From an uncultured Bacillota bacterium (GTDB lineage Bacteria; Bacillota; Clostridia; Peptostreptococcales; Anaerovoracaceae), in contig CABQMM010000124.1 of assembly GCA_902465215.1 (NCBI GenBank), forward strand, positions 1 through 5,151: a DNA stretch of 5,151 nucleotides, in the 5' to 3' direction. The position numbers and the translations under genes are program-made. Positions 1 to 5,151 of the stretch are shown here, piece after piece. The first letter of the stretch is position 1. Each line of letters begins with the position of its first letter. Under the pieces are notes generated by a model. It saw only the letters and a list, made by a program, of their open reading frames with translations. It had not been told where the DNA came from and ran no database searches.

Positions 1-2
1 AT

Positions 3-164
3 CCGATGCATCAGACAAGATGGAAAGCATTCTTAAAGAAGAAGAAAGCCCTTATTCAGGTATCCCTGCCAGATGTGATGGATTGGATAAAAGCTTTCGT
101 GCGCCCGTTGCTTGATGGAACGAAGAAAGCAAGGTGGAATCCTGAAAAGGGTATTTGGGAATAA
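3..164 (+). CDS. 3' end of an unrecognised protein (partial)
   Basis: An open frame enters from the left edge and stops at a TAA at 162-164, giving about 53 visible residues that end in ARWNPEKGIWE. There is an ATG at 6-8, but no Shine-Dalgarno can be seen because the window begins there, so the true start is probably upstream. The visible part is basic near the start (a KKKK run) and rich in tryptophan (four residues). It has no motif I can assign, no signal peptide and no clear membrane segment. The + strand frame starting at base 2 is also open to about 115, so a frameshifted remnant is possible. I do not recognise the family. It could be the tail of a mobile-element or phage gene next to the defence locus, but that is a guess from context only. 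Confidence 0.4.
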   Translation, partial: PMHQTRWKAFLKKKKALIQVSLPDVMDWIKAFVRPLLDGTKKARWNPEKGIWE

Positions 165-252
165 TGGCGAATTATACCCATGCTGCAATAATTTCAATCT
201 CATGGCGTGAGCATATCGCTTCCGGTTTGTGTATAAACAAAAAACCATAAAG

Positions 253-276
253 TATACTAATACCAACAGAATTAGT
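253..276 (+). promoter_or_regulatory. Possible -10 box and overlapping inverted repeat upstream of the first regulator
   Basis: A -10-like TATACT lies at 253-258, inside the 8-base palindrome AGTATACT (251-258). It overlaps an inverted repeat, ACTAAT (256-261) and ATTAGT (271-276), separated by 9 bases. This is about 50 bases upstream of the regulator start at 310, a reasonable place for a promoter with an autoregulatory operator. The -35 is poor: TGTATA at 17 bases or TTGTGT at 20 bases spacing. The promoter call is therefore weak, and the repeat is short enough to occur by chance in A/T-rich DNA. Confidence 0.3.
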
Positions 277-309
277 TATTACGACGGTAACTTTAGTTGG
301 AGGTTATGT

Positions 310-654
310 ATGCAGAGAAAAGAGACGGTAGAGCAGTCTGTGGGAAGACAGATACAAAGAATCAGGAAAGAAAGAAAGCTTACACAGCAGGAGTTTTCGG
401 AGAGGGTTGGAATTTCGACCAACTATTTGTCAGATGTAGAAAGGGGCAAAAGTTCTATCAGGCTGGATAAGCTCGTGCTCATTATGAATAAACTGCAATG
501 CTCTGCAGATGACCTGTTTATGGACAAAATCGAATTGGACAGATACTGCCTGACCAATTCGATTTTTGACATCTTTTTGGTTATAACTCGTCAGAAGGCA
601 TATACTCGCAGATTTCTTCAATGCGACAATCAAGAATCTCACAAAGCATATTGA
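310..654 (+). CDS. Cro/C1-type (XRE) helix-turn-helix regulator with a probably replaced C-terminus
   Basis: A 114-residue protein. The start is ATG 310, preceded by GGAGG at 299-303 with a 6-base gap. An in-frame ATG at 229 lacks such a site and would add an unlikely A/T-rich leader. Residues 12-70 form a textbook Cro/C1 domain: GRQIQRIRKERKLTQQEFSE, then GISTNYLSDVERGKSSIRLD with the recognition helix at about 36-47, then the LDKLVLIMNKLQCSADDLF helices. This resembles small clostridial XRE regulators, which usually continue into a short helical tail. Here everything after about residue 73 looks unnatural. Codons 73-86 lie in a 13-bp hairpin, and codons from 581 onward are the antisense of the convergent gene, overlapping it by 74 bases. 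The simplest reading is a gene that lost its 3' end by rearrangement and reads on to a chance stop. The DNA-binding domain could still fold. Its target is unknown, and a role in brx control is only inferred from proximity. Confidence 0.75.
   Translation: MQRKETVEQSVGRQIQRIRKERKLTQQEFSERVGISTNYLSDVERGKSSIRLDKLVLIMNKLQCSADDLFMDKIELDRYCLTNSIFDIFLVITRQKAYTRRFLQCDNQESHKAY
526..567. terminator. Strong hairpin, probable terminator of the convergent regulator
   Basis: A perfect 13-base inverted repeat, AAAATCGAATTGG (526-538) and CCAATTCGATTTT (554-566), encloses a 15-base loop. After one A-A mismatch the loop closes by three more pairs (CAG 540-542 with CTG 550-552). On the - strand it begins 14 bases after the stop of the 69-residue regulator (581) and ends in TTTTGT, so it fits an intrinsic terminator for that gene. 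On the + strand it ends in TTTTT, so it could work in both directions. The stem is A/T-rich, which weakens it. It lies inside the reading frame of the first regulator, which is odd for a terminator and supports that frame being damaged. Confidence 0.6.
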
Positions 655-790
655 GTGTATGCGTGTTTACATTACAATTTTCTCTCAGTCTGGTAAGCTG
701 TCCGCGTGAAACACCGTAGTTGGTAATCAGCTTATATTGTGTAACATTTTTCTTTTGCATAGTTTCCCATAAACGATTGAAAGTAATCAT
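581..790 (-). CDS. Small Cro/C1-type helix-turn-helix regulator divergent from brxA
   Basis: A 69-residue cytoplasmic DNA-binding protein that is almost entirely one Cro/C1-type domain. The start codon is at 790-788, chosen because AGGAGG (complement of 799-804) lies 8 bases upstream. The same frame extends back to an ATG at 838, but that start has no such site. The helix-turn-helix is at about residues 17-39, with TQYKLITNYGVSRGQLTRLR showing the usual Q at the start of the first helix and a Ser-Arg-Gly turn into the recognition helix. The C-terminal helices HTLNMLCEILDCRIEEICEY match the 'LxxLCxxLxCxxxDI' pattern of small Firmicutes regulators. It is transcribed away from brxA across a 263-base shared region with palindromes and direct repeats, and is followed by a hairpin at 526-566. 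It is the best candidate in view for control of the brx promoter. Whether it represses or activates cannot be read from sequence. No WYL domain is present, so it is not a BrxR-type protein. Confidence 0.85.
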   Translation of the reverse strand: MITFNRLWETMQKKNVTQYKLITNYGVSRGQLTRLRENCNVNTHTLNMLCEILDCRIEEICEYMPSDEL

Positions 791-810
791 AGATAAAACC
801 TCCTTGAACA

Positions 811-844
811 AGCAACAAACATGGACTCCCAGTAACAAACAGGG
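811..844. repeat. Direct repeat AG(C/T)AACAAACA(T/G)GG, two copies 20 bases apart
   Basis: Copies at 811-824 and 831-844 agree at 12 of 14 positions. Their 20-base spacing is close to two helical turns, which would put them on the same face of the DNA. They lie just upstream of the Shine-Dalgarno of the - strand regulator and upstream of the brx promoter candidate. This suits tandem protein binding or a small duplication. The second copy overlaps the terminator-like hairpin at 825-852. Confidence 0.5.
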
Positions 845-852
845 AGTTTTTT
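825..852 (+). terminator. Hairpin plus T-run, terminator-like, between the divergent genes
   Basis: ACTCCC (825-830) pairs with GGGAGT (842-847) around an 11-base loop, and is followed by a run of six T (847-852). In the + direction this has the form of a short intrinsic terminator and would shield the brx promoter at 858-886 from upstream reading. There is no + strand gene directly before it, apart from readthrough of the first regulator. On the - strand the same hairpin would sit in the 5' leader of the 69-residue regulator, about 35 bases before its start. The stem has only six pairs, so strength is uncertain. Confidence 0.45.
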
Positions 853-857
853 CTTAC

Positions 858-886
858 TTGCATATTAACCGTAAACGGTGTATATT
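858..886 (+). promoter_or_regulatory. Candidate sigma70-type promoter of the brx operon
   Basis: TTGCAT (858-863) and TATATT (881-886) are separated by exactly 17 bases. The -10 matches consensus at five of six positions and the -35 at three of six. Transcription would start near 892-894, giving a leader of about 160 bases before brxA. The spacer contains a palindrome and another lies at the predicted start, as expected of a regulated promoter. No better -35/-10 pair was seen between here and brxA. Confidence 0.45.
868..879. promoter_or_regulatory. Palindrome ACCGT-AA-ACGGT in the promoter spacer, operator candidate
   Basis: Two perfect 5-base arms with a 2-base centre fall entirely between the proposed -35 and -10. 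A repressor dimer bound here would block RNA polymerase. The two flanking Cro/C1-type regulators are the candidate ligands, by inference only. Confidence 0.45.
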
Positions 887-888
887 AG

Positions 889-917
889 TATTGCCCATAA
901 GTGGGTAATATTATGGG
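889..917. promoter_or_regulatory. Nested inverted repeats at the predicted transcription start, operator candidate
   Basis: TATTGCCCAT (889-898) and GTGGGTAATA (901-910) form an imperfect palindrome around AA, matching at 8 of 10 positions with the other two being G-T type. In addition CCCATAA (894-900) pairs perfectly with TTATGGG (911-917), so the same bases can join two alternative inverted repeats. They begin 2 bases after the proposed -10 and cover the likely start of transcription. This could be an operator or, in RNA, a small hairpin at the 5' end of the brx leader. Confidence 0.45.
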
Positions 918-1053
918 AATCAAACTAAAGAAGGAATGAAAACAACACGCTAAAAAGTAAGAACTTTGAGCAATGAAAAAAATTGGATGGAGAAGGTAGA
1001 GCATATTGGAATAACTTGCACAACACCACCTTTTTGAAACACAGGGAGAATTT
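918..1053 (+). other. Presumed 5' leader of the brx operon, no gene called
   Basis: This is the A/T-rich, purine-rich remainder of the region between the proposed promoter and brxA. It contains tiny frames that I do not call as genes: 913-939 (8 codons), 936-953 (5 codons, sharing ATGA with the previous one), 973-999 (8 codons) and 987-1037 (16 codons). None has a well-placed Shine-Dalgarno. No riboswitch, tRNA or strong stem-loop was recognised. The only clear signal is GGGAG at 1044-1048, the ribosome binding site of brxA. Confidence 0.4.
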
Positions 1054-1686
1054 ATGCAGGAAACTACACAAAATAAAACATTTCGGATACCGGAGGTCTA
1101 TTCCGCGGGGCTGATGTCGCAGTCCTTCTGGTTTACGGAATTCAAAAAAACCGTAAAGTTCCGGCAGGACGGTTTCACATACGACGAAATCAAGAGAACC
1201 TGTGTCGAGGAGAATCTCTTTGGCGCAGCGAAAGCGTACCGAGCGGCACGTATGAGTGGGTATCTCATCGCGCGTTTGAAGGCTATGGACGATGACCTGC
1301 TGGCGCTGTTCTGCGAAGCGGATATGGCGACGCAGAAGCTGATTCATTTGATTTGCGTGCTCAGCACAGACAGACTCTTTTTTGAGTTCGTCTATGAGGT
1401 CTATCGGGAAAAAGTGCAGATCGGCGCTGCGTATTTGGAAGACAGCGATATCAACGCGTTTTTTACGCGAAAAGAAGCGCAGAACGATCTGATAGCAAGC
1501 TGGAAAGACTCCACGAAGAAGCATTTGCGGGCAAACTATTCGAATTTTATGCGTGAGGCGAATCTGCTGACCGCGGAGGACGGGCAAAAACGAATCACGC
1601 CGCCGATTTTGGATACGCGGCTGGAGGAGTATCTAAAGGCGGCCCATGCGGAGGCTTTTATCAGAGCTTTAACGGGGGTGAACTAG
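1054..1686 (+). CDS. brxA: BrxA, DUF1819 family BREX protein
   Basis: A 210-residue soluble protein, about the usual length (near 200) for the DUF1819/BrxA family. The start is ATG 1054 with GGGAG at 1044-1048, five bases upstream. The family pattern is recognisable: an N-terminal RIPEVYSAGLMSQSFWFTEF segment (residues 11-30), helical GAAKAYRAARMSGYLIARL (57-75), a central LIHLICVLSTDRLFFEFVYEVYREK block (96-120), and the C-terminal FFTRKEAQNDLIASWKDSTKKHLRANY helix leading to REANLL (136-172). Family knowledge: BrxA is a small, helical DNA-binding protein usually encoded first in type 1 BREX operons, and its exact role in phage exclusion or methylation is not settled. It is the first gene of the operon here, with brxB starting 4 bases after its stop. 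No frameshift or missing segment is seen. A long open frame on the opposite strand (925-1587) is a shadow of its codon bias. Confidence 0.93.
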   Translation: MQETTQNKTFRIPEVYSAGLMSQSFWFTEFKKTVKFRQDGFTYDEIKRTCVEENLFGAAKAYRAARMSGYLIARLKAMDDDLLALFCEADMATQKLIHLICVLSTDRLFFEFVYEVYREKVQIGAAYLEDSDINAFFTRKEAQNDLIASWKDSTKKHLRANYSNFMREANLLTAEDGQKRITPPILDTRLEEYLKAAHAEAFIRALTGVN

Positions 1687-1690
1687 TACC

Positions 1691-2266
1691 ATGACATTAG
1701 ACGAACGATTTGATCGGGCGGAAGCGATTATCAAAAAACCGTCTTTTCGCGAGAACAAAGGCTTAGGCAATGAGGTCGGCTACTATATTTTTGATTATCC
1801 GGCAGAGCAGGAATTGCTCGTGCGTGAGCGCATCGCCTATATGAAACGGAAGAACGAACAGTCTACGGATGAGTACCGCATTGTCGAATTTGACCTTTAC
1901 AACATCATTATTGACATTTTGCAGCAAAAAGGCTATTTGGAAAAATGCTTTGAATTTGAGAAAAAAAGAGGCTTCGACCGCATTACGAAAGCGGTTGGCA
2001 ATATGCTCCGCATTACCGCAAAGGACAGCATGATTGTAAGCCACATCGAAAAAAACACGCCGGAAAAATCCATCGTGTTTCTCACAGGTATCGGCAAATG
2101 CTATCCGATTCTCAGGGCGCATACGGTGTTGAACAATCTGCACCAGGTCATCGACCATGTGCCGGTCGTCCTCTTTTATCCGGGTAAATATGACGGGCAG
2201 GAGCTGATGCTGTTTTCGGAGATCAAAGACGATAACTACTATCGCGCGTTTCAATTAGTCGAGTAA
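1691..2266 (+). CDS. brxB: BrxB, DUF1788 family BREX protein
   Basis: A 191-residue soluble protein, normal length for DUF1788/BrxB. The start is ATG 1691, with GGGGGTG at 1674-1680 inside the end of brxA as ribosome binding site. The 4-base gap suggests translational coupling. Recognisable family blocks are GNEVGYYIFDYPAEQELLVRERI (residues 26-48), LTGIGKCYPILRAHTVLNNL (131-150), PVVLFYPGKYDGQ (158-170) and the C-terminal DDNYYRAFQL (180-189). The alternating strands and helices and the hydrophobic IVFLTGIG and VVLFYPG strands suggest an alpha/beta fold, but no catalytic motif is evident; 'TGIGK' resembles a degenerate P-loop only superficially. Family knowledge: BrxB is required for defence in studied type 1 systems and is thought to work with other BREX subunits rather than as an enzyme. 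brxC follows after 18 bases. No defect is seen. Confidence 0.93.
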   Translation: MTLDERFDRAEAIIKKPSFRENKGLGNEVGYYIFDYPAEQELLVRERIAYMKRKNEQSTDEYRIVEFDLYNIIIDILQQKGYLEKCFEFEKKRGFDRITKAVGNMLRITAKDSMIVSHIEKNTPEKSIVFLTGIGKCYPILRAHTVLNNLHQVIDHVPVVLFYPGKYDGQELMLFSEIKDDNYYRAFQLVE

Positions 2267-2284
2267 AAAAGGAGAAGAAAAGTT

Positions 2285-5151
2285 ATGAAAATCGGAGAGA
2301 TGTTCGCGAAACGAATTGAGCGAGATTTGAAAGGGGTCATCAAGGTCGGTCAGGACGATAACCAAAACGTCAAGCAGGAGCTGGAAGAATATGTGGTAAC
2401 TCGCGAACTGCAAAAGCACTTTCGCGACTTCTTCGAAGCCTATAAGCAAGGCATTACAGGCAATACCGATAAGATGGGCGTTTGGATTTCGGGTTTCTTT
2501 GGCAGCGGTAAATCGCACTTCCTTAAGATACTTTCCTATCTTTTGGAGAACAAAGAAGTCGGCGGCAAGACTGCGCTCTCCTATTTTGAGGAAGATGAAA
2601 AGATTAAAGATCCGATGGTGCTTGCGGATATGCGGCTGGCGGCTTCGGTACCGACGGATGTAATACTGTTCAATATCGACTCCAAGAGTGAGATGAACGG
2701 CAAAGAAAACAAAGAAGCGATTCTTTCGGTGTTCCTAAAAGTGTTCAATGAGATGCAGGACTTTTACGGCGCGATTCCGGCGCTGGCGGATGTAGAACGC
2801 AATCTGACGGAAATCGGCCGCTACGAAGAATTTGAATCAACGTTTGAAGCAGCCTTTGGCACGCCATGGAAAGAAGCGCGCAGTGATTTTGACTTCATTC
2901 AGGACGATTTTGTGGATGTGCTGGTAAACATGGATTATATGAGTGAGGCAGCGGCACGCAATCTTTGCGAGAAAGCGACCAGACCCTATGCCATTACCAT
3001 CGAAGACTTCGCGGCACTGGTCAAAAAATATCTGGACAGCAAGGAAAACAATCATCACATTGTCTTCCTCGTAGACGAAATCGGGCAGTACATCGGTGAC
3101 AATTCCGCGCTGATGCTGAACCTGCAGACTGTCGTAGAGAATTTGGGAATCGCCTGCAAGGGCAAGGCATGGGTTATCGTCACCAGTCAGCAGGATATCG
3201 ATGCCATCACCAAGACTAAGGGCAACGATTTTTCGAAGATTCAAGGACGATTCGACACCAGACTGTCGTTATCGTCAGCCAACGTGGACGAGGTTATTCG
3301 TGAAAGAATTTTGAAGAAGACAGAGACCGCCGCGCAGACGCTGGCGCTCTATTACGATGAGAAGGAAACAATTATCAAAAATCTGATTCTTTTTCGAGAC
3401 GACGCGGAGAAAAAACTCTACGCGAGCCGCAGCGATTTTGCGGAGGTCTATCCGTTTGTCCCTTATCAGTTTAATCTGCTCGGCAGCGTGCTGACCGCAA
3501 TTCGAATTTACGGTGCCTCCGGCAAACATCTGGCAGAGGGAGAACGCTCCATGCTGGCGTTGTTTAAGGAATCAGCGGTGCGGCTAAAAGAGGAGGAAAC
3601 CGGGAAATTAGTGCCGTTTCATATGTTCTATGATGCGCTGGAGCAGTTTTTGGATCACTCGCACAAGGGCGTGATTTCGCGTGCGCTCGACAACGAGTAT
3701 CTGAATCCGGAGCATGCCGAGGACTGCTTCGATGTCAATGTATTAAAAACGCTGTTTATGATTAAATACATCAAGGAAATCAAAGCGAATATCGAAAATA
3801 TCACCAGTCTGATGATTGCGGACGTAGAAGATGACCGCATGGAAGTGGCCGCTAAAGTCGATGAAGCCTTGAAACGCTTGATTCGACAGACGCTGGTGCA
3901 GAAGAACGGCGATCTTTATGTTTTCCTGACCGATGAGGAACAGGAAATCAACCTTGCCATCAAGAACCAGCCGATTGATGCCGGCGAGATTACCGCAAAG
4001 GTTTCGGAGCTGATTTTTGACGGGCTATTTGATGAAAAAAAATACCGTTATCCGGCTTTTAATGGGCGTTACGCGTTCGCTTTCAATCAGATCGTGGACG
4101 ACAAACCTTATAAAACAGGACAGAATTACGAGCTGACCCTCAAAATTCTGACACCGAACAGTGACGAACGCGCGGACGAAACGACGATGCGGATGCTTTC
4201 CGCACAGAGCAAAGCCGTTTTGGTCGTGCTGCCGGAGGATCGGGCGTTTCTCGATGAAATTCAAGCGTCGCTGCAGATTGAAAAATTCCTGCGCGCGGAT
4301 GCGGGAAACAATATCAGCAAGTTTGAACAGATTAAATTAGACAAGAAAGGCGAGCTGCGAAACAGAAGCGCGGCCGCGAAGCTTTTTTTAGAAGAAGCGT
4401 TGAGAGCGGCAACGATTTATGTCAACGGAGATCAGGTACAGACGAGCGCCAAGGAAGTAACTTCCCGTATCAACGATGCTATCGGCAAGCAGGTTGCTTC
4501 GGTATATCACAAGCTTTCCTATATCGATACGGCGATGAGCGAGCAGGATATGCGGCAGCTTTTGCATCATGACGGCAGACAGCTTACCTTAGAGGGGACA
4601 AATACGACGCCGAACAGCTTGGCTCTGCAGGATATGCGGGACTATATCGGAACCAAGACCTCCCAACATATCAAGACTTCCATGAAGGCGCTGCTTGATC
4701 GCTTCACCAAGGTGCCTTACGGATTCGTGGAGGCAGATGTGCAGTGGATGGTTATCAAATTGTTTCAGGATGGTGATGTTGCTTTTTATGTCAACAGCGA
4801 ACCTGTAACGCTTTTATCTAAGGGCGAAAACGAGATTTTGCGTTTCGTGACCCGCAGAGAGTTCCAGGAGCGTTTGCTGATGGAAAAGCGCGTGCGGGCG
4901 ACCGAGAAACAAAAACGGTCAGCAGTTCTGGTCATGAAGGAACTGTTTGGCGTGAGCGCAGCTGCCGATGATGAGGATAGTCTGATGCAGGATTTCATGC
5001 GCTGCAGCAGCCGGATGAGAGAGGAACTATCCCGTTTGGAAAACGAGTATTACCGGAATCAGCCGCTGTATCCGGGACGAAGCCTGGTTGCGGAAGGCAA
5101 GAAGGTGCTGAACGATATTTCGCAAATCCGAAGCAGCGATGAGTTCTTCGC
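2285..5151 (+). CDS. brxC: BrxC, large P-loop ATPase of BREX (3' end outside window)
   Basis: An open frame of 955 complete codons without a stop runs off the right edge. BrxC proteins are usually near 1,200 residues, so roughly the last fifth is missing. The start is ATG 2285 with AAGGAG at 2269-2274. The N-terminal opening MKIGEMFAKRIERDLKGVIKV is typical of the family. Walker A is GFFGSGKS at residues 70-77 (Lys76, Ser77). Walker B is VFLVDEIGQ at 260-268 (Asp264, Glu265). A sensor-like strand WVIVTSQQ is at 296-303, and KIQGRFDTRLSLSS around Arg322/Arg326 is a likely arginine-rich contact with nucleotide or a neighbouring subunit. After about residue 400 the protein becomes long and mostly helical, with charged stretches such as 855-885. 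No transmembrane segment is seen. Role: the AAA+-like ATPase of BREX, needed for phage exclusion and, in several studied systems, for host methylation with PglX. All ATPase residues look intact, so it is expected to be active. Confidence 0.95.
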   Translation, partial: MKIGEMFAKRIERDLKGVIKVGQDDNQNVKQELEEYVVTRELQKHFRDFFEAYKQGITGNTDKMGVWISGFFGSGKSHFLKILSYLLENKEVGGKTALSYFEEDEKIKDPMVLADMRLAASVPTDVILFNIDSKSEMNGKENKEAILSVFLKVFNEMQDFYGAIPALADVERNLTEIGRYEEFESTFEAAFGTPWKEARSDFDFIQDDFVDVLVNMDYMSEAAARNLCEKATRPYAITIEDFAALVKKYLDSKENNHHIVFLVDEIGQYIGDNSALMLNLQTVVENLGIACKGKAWVIVTSQQDIDAITKTKGNDFSKIQGRFDTRLSLSSANVDEVIRERILKKTETAAQTLALYYDEKETIIKNLILFRDDAEKKLYASRSDFAEVYPFVPYQFNLLGSVLTAIRIYGASGKHLAEGERSMLALFKESAVRLKEEETGKLVPFHMFYDALEQFLDHSHKGVISRALDNEYLNPEHAEDCFDVNVLKTLFMIKYIKEIKANIENITSLMIADVEDDRMEVAAKVDEALKRLIRQTLVQKNGDLYVFLTDEEQEINLAIKNQPIDAGEITAKVSELIFDGLFDEKKYRYPAFNGRYAFAFNQIVDDKPYKTGQNYELTLKILTPNSDERADETTMRMLSAQSKAVLVVLPEDRAFLDEIQASLQIEKFLRADAGNNISKFEQIKLDKKGELRNRSAAAKLFLEEALRAATIYVNGDQVQTSAKEVTSRINDAIGKQVASVYHKLSYIDTAMSEQDMRQLLHHDGRQLTLEGTNTTPNSLALQDMRDYIGTKTSQHIKTSMKALLDRFTKVPYGFVEADVQWMVIKLFQDGDVAFYVNSEPVTLLSKGENEILRFVTRREFQERLLMEKRVRATEKQKRSAVLVMKELFGVSAAADDEDSLMQDFMRCSSRMREELSRLENEYYRNQPLYPGRSLVAEGKKVLNDISQIRSSDEFF

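Noticed and set aside
33..266. A 77-codon - strand frame at the left edge
   Set aside because: It overlaps the + strand partial frame and the first regulator's promoter area, has no clear Shine-Dalgarno, and its product has no recognisable features.
811..844. The AACAAACA repeats as a CRISPR array
   Set aside because: There are only two short imperfect copies with a 6-base interval between them, no further units and no cas genes.
720..908. A 62-codon + strand frame across the divergent intergenic region
   Set aside because: It is antisense to the start of the 69-residue regulator and crosses its ribosome binding site and the brx promoter candidate, with no translation signals of its own.
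925..1587. A 220-codon open frame on the - strand opposite brxA
   Set aside because: It is exactly antisense to a clear DUF1819 gene, its product is a Cys/Phe/Arg-rich sequence without family features, and no ribosome binding site is evident at its start.
2084..2098. TGIGK in BrxB (residues 132-136) as a nucleotide-binding P-loop
   Set aside because: It lacks the GxxxxGK(S/T) spacing and the following Ser/Thr, and no Walker B partner is seen. It belongs to the conserved DUF1788 block.
1763..2254. A 163-codon open frame on the - strand opposite brxB
   Set aside because: It is a shadow of brxB codon bias, with low-complexity composition rich in His, Phe and Val and no recognisable domain.
2255..4998. 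Several 60-135 codon open frames on the - strand opposite brxC
   Set aside because: All lie within the continuous + strand BrxC frame, which carries intact Walker motifs, and none shows independent gene features.

Overview
The window holds the left (5') end of a type 1 BREX (bacteriophage exclusion) defence cassette. The gene order is brxA (DUF1819), brxB (DUF1788) and brxC (large P-loop ATPase), all on the + strand and closely spaced. brxC runs off the right edge, so its C-terminus and any pglX methyltransferase, pglZ or brxL genes would lie outside. The strong Shine-Dalgarno sequences (GGAGG, AGGAGG), an A/T-rich upstream region and two small Cro/C1-type regulators suggest a Firmicutes host, probably Clostridia-like. 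No rRNA or other marker confirms this.

Layout: (1) about 3-164, the 3' end of an unrecognised + strand reading frame. (2) 165-309, a short A/T-rich gap with a possible promoter/operator for the next gene. (3) 310-654, a Cro/C1 (XRE) regulator whose DNA-binding domain is intact but whose C-terminal tail looks replaced. Its last 40 or so codons run through a strong hairpin and then antisense through the next gene. (4) 581-790 on the - strand, a second, 69-residue Cro/C1-type regulator divergent from the brx genes. (5) 791-1053, a 263-base gene-free region between that regulator and brxA. It is packed with signals: a near-perfect direct repeat, a terminator-like hairpin, a sigma70-type promoter candidate, and palindromes in the promoter spacer and just after the -10. 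(6) 1054-5151, brxA, brxB and brxC.

Working model (inference): brxABC are the first genes of one operon driven from about position 890. The divergent 69-residue regulator probably controls that promoter and its own. Many described type 1 BREX loci instead carry a WYL-domain BrxR repressor upstream, and no WYL protein is visible here. BREX systems methylate host DNA at a non-palindromic site through PglX and block phage replication. BrxA is a small DNA-binding protein, BrxB a small essential component and BrxC the ATPase. I see no new effector in this window. The least explained parts are the regulatory region and the damaged-looking first regulator.
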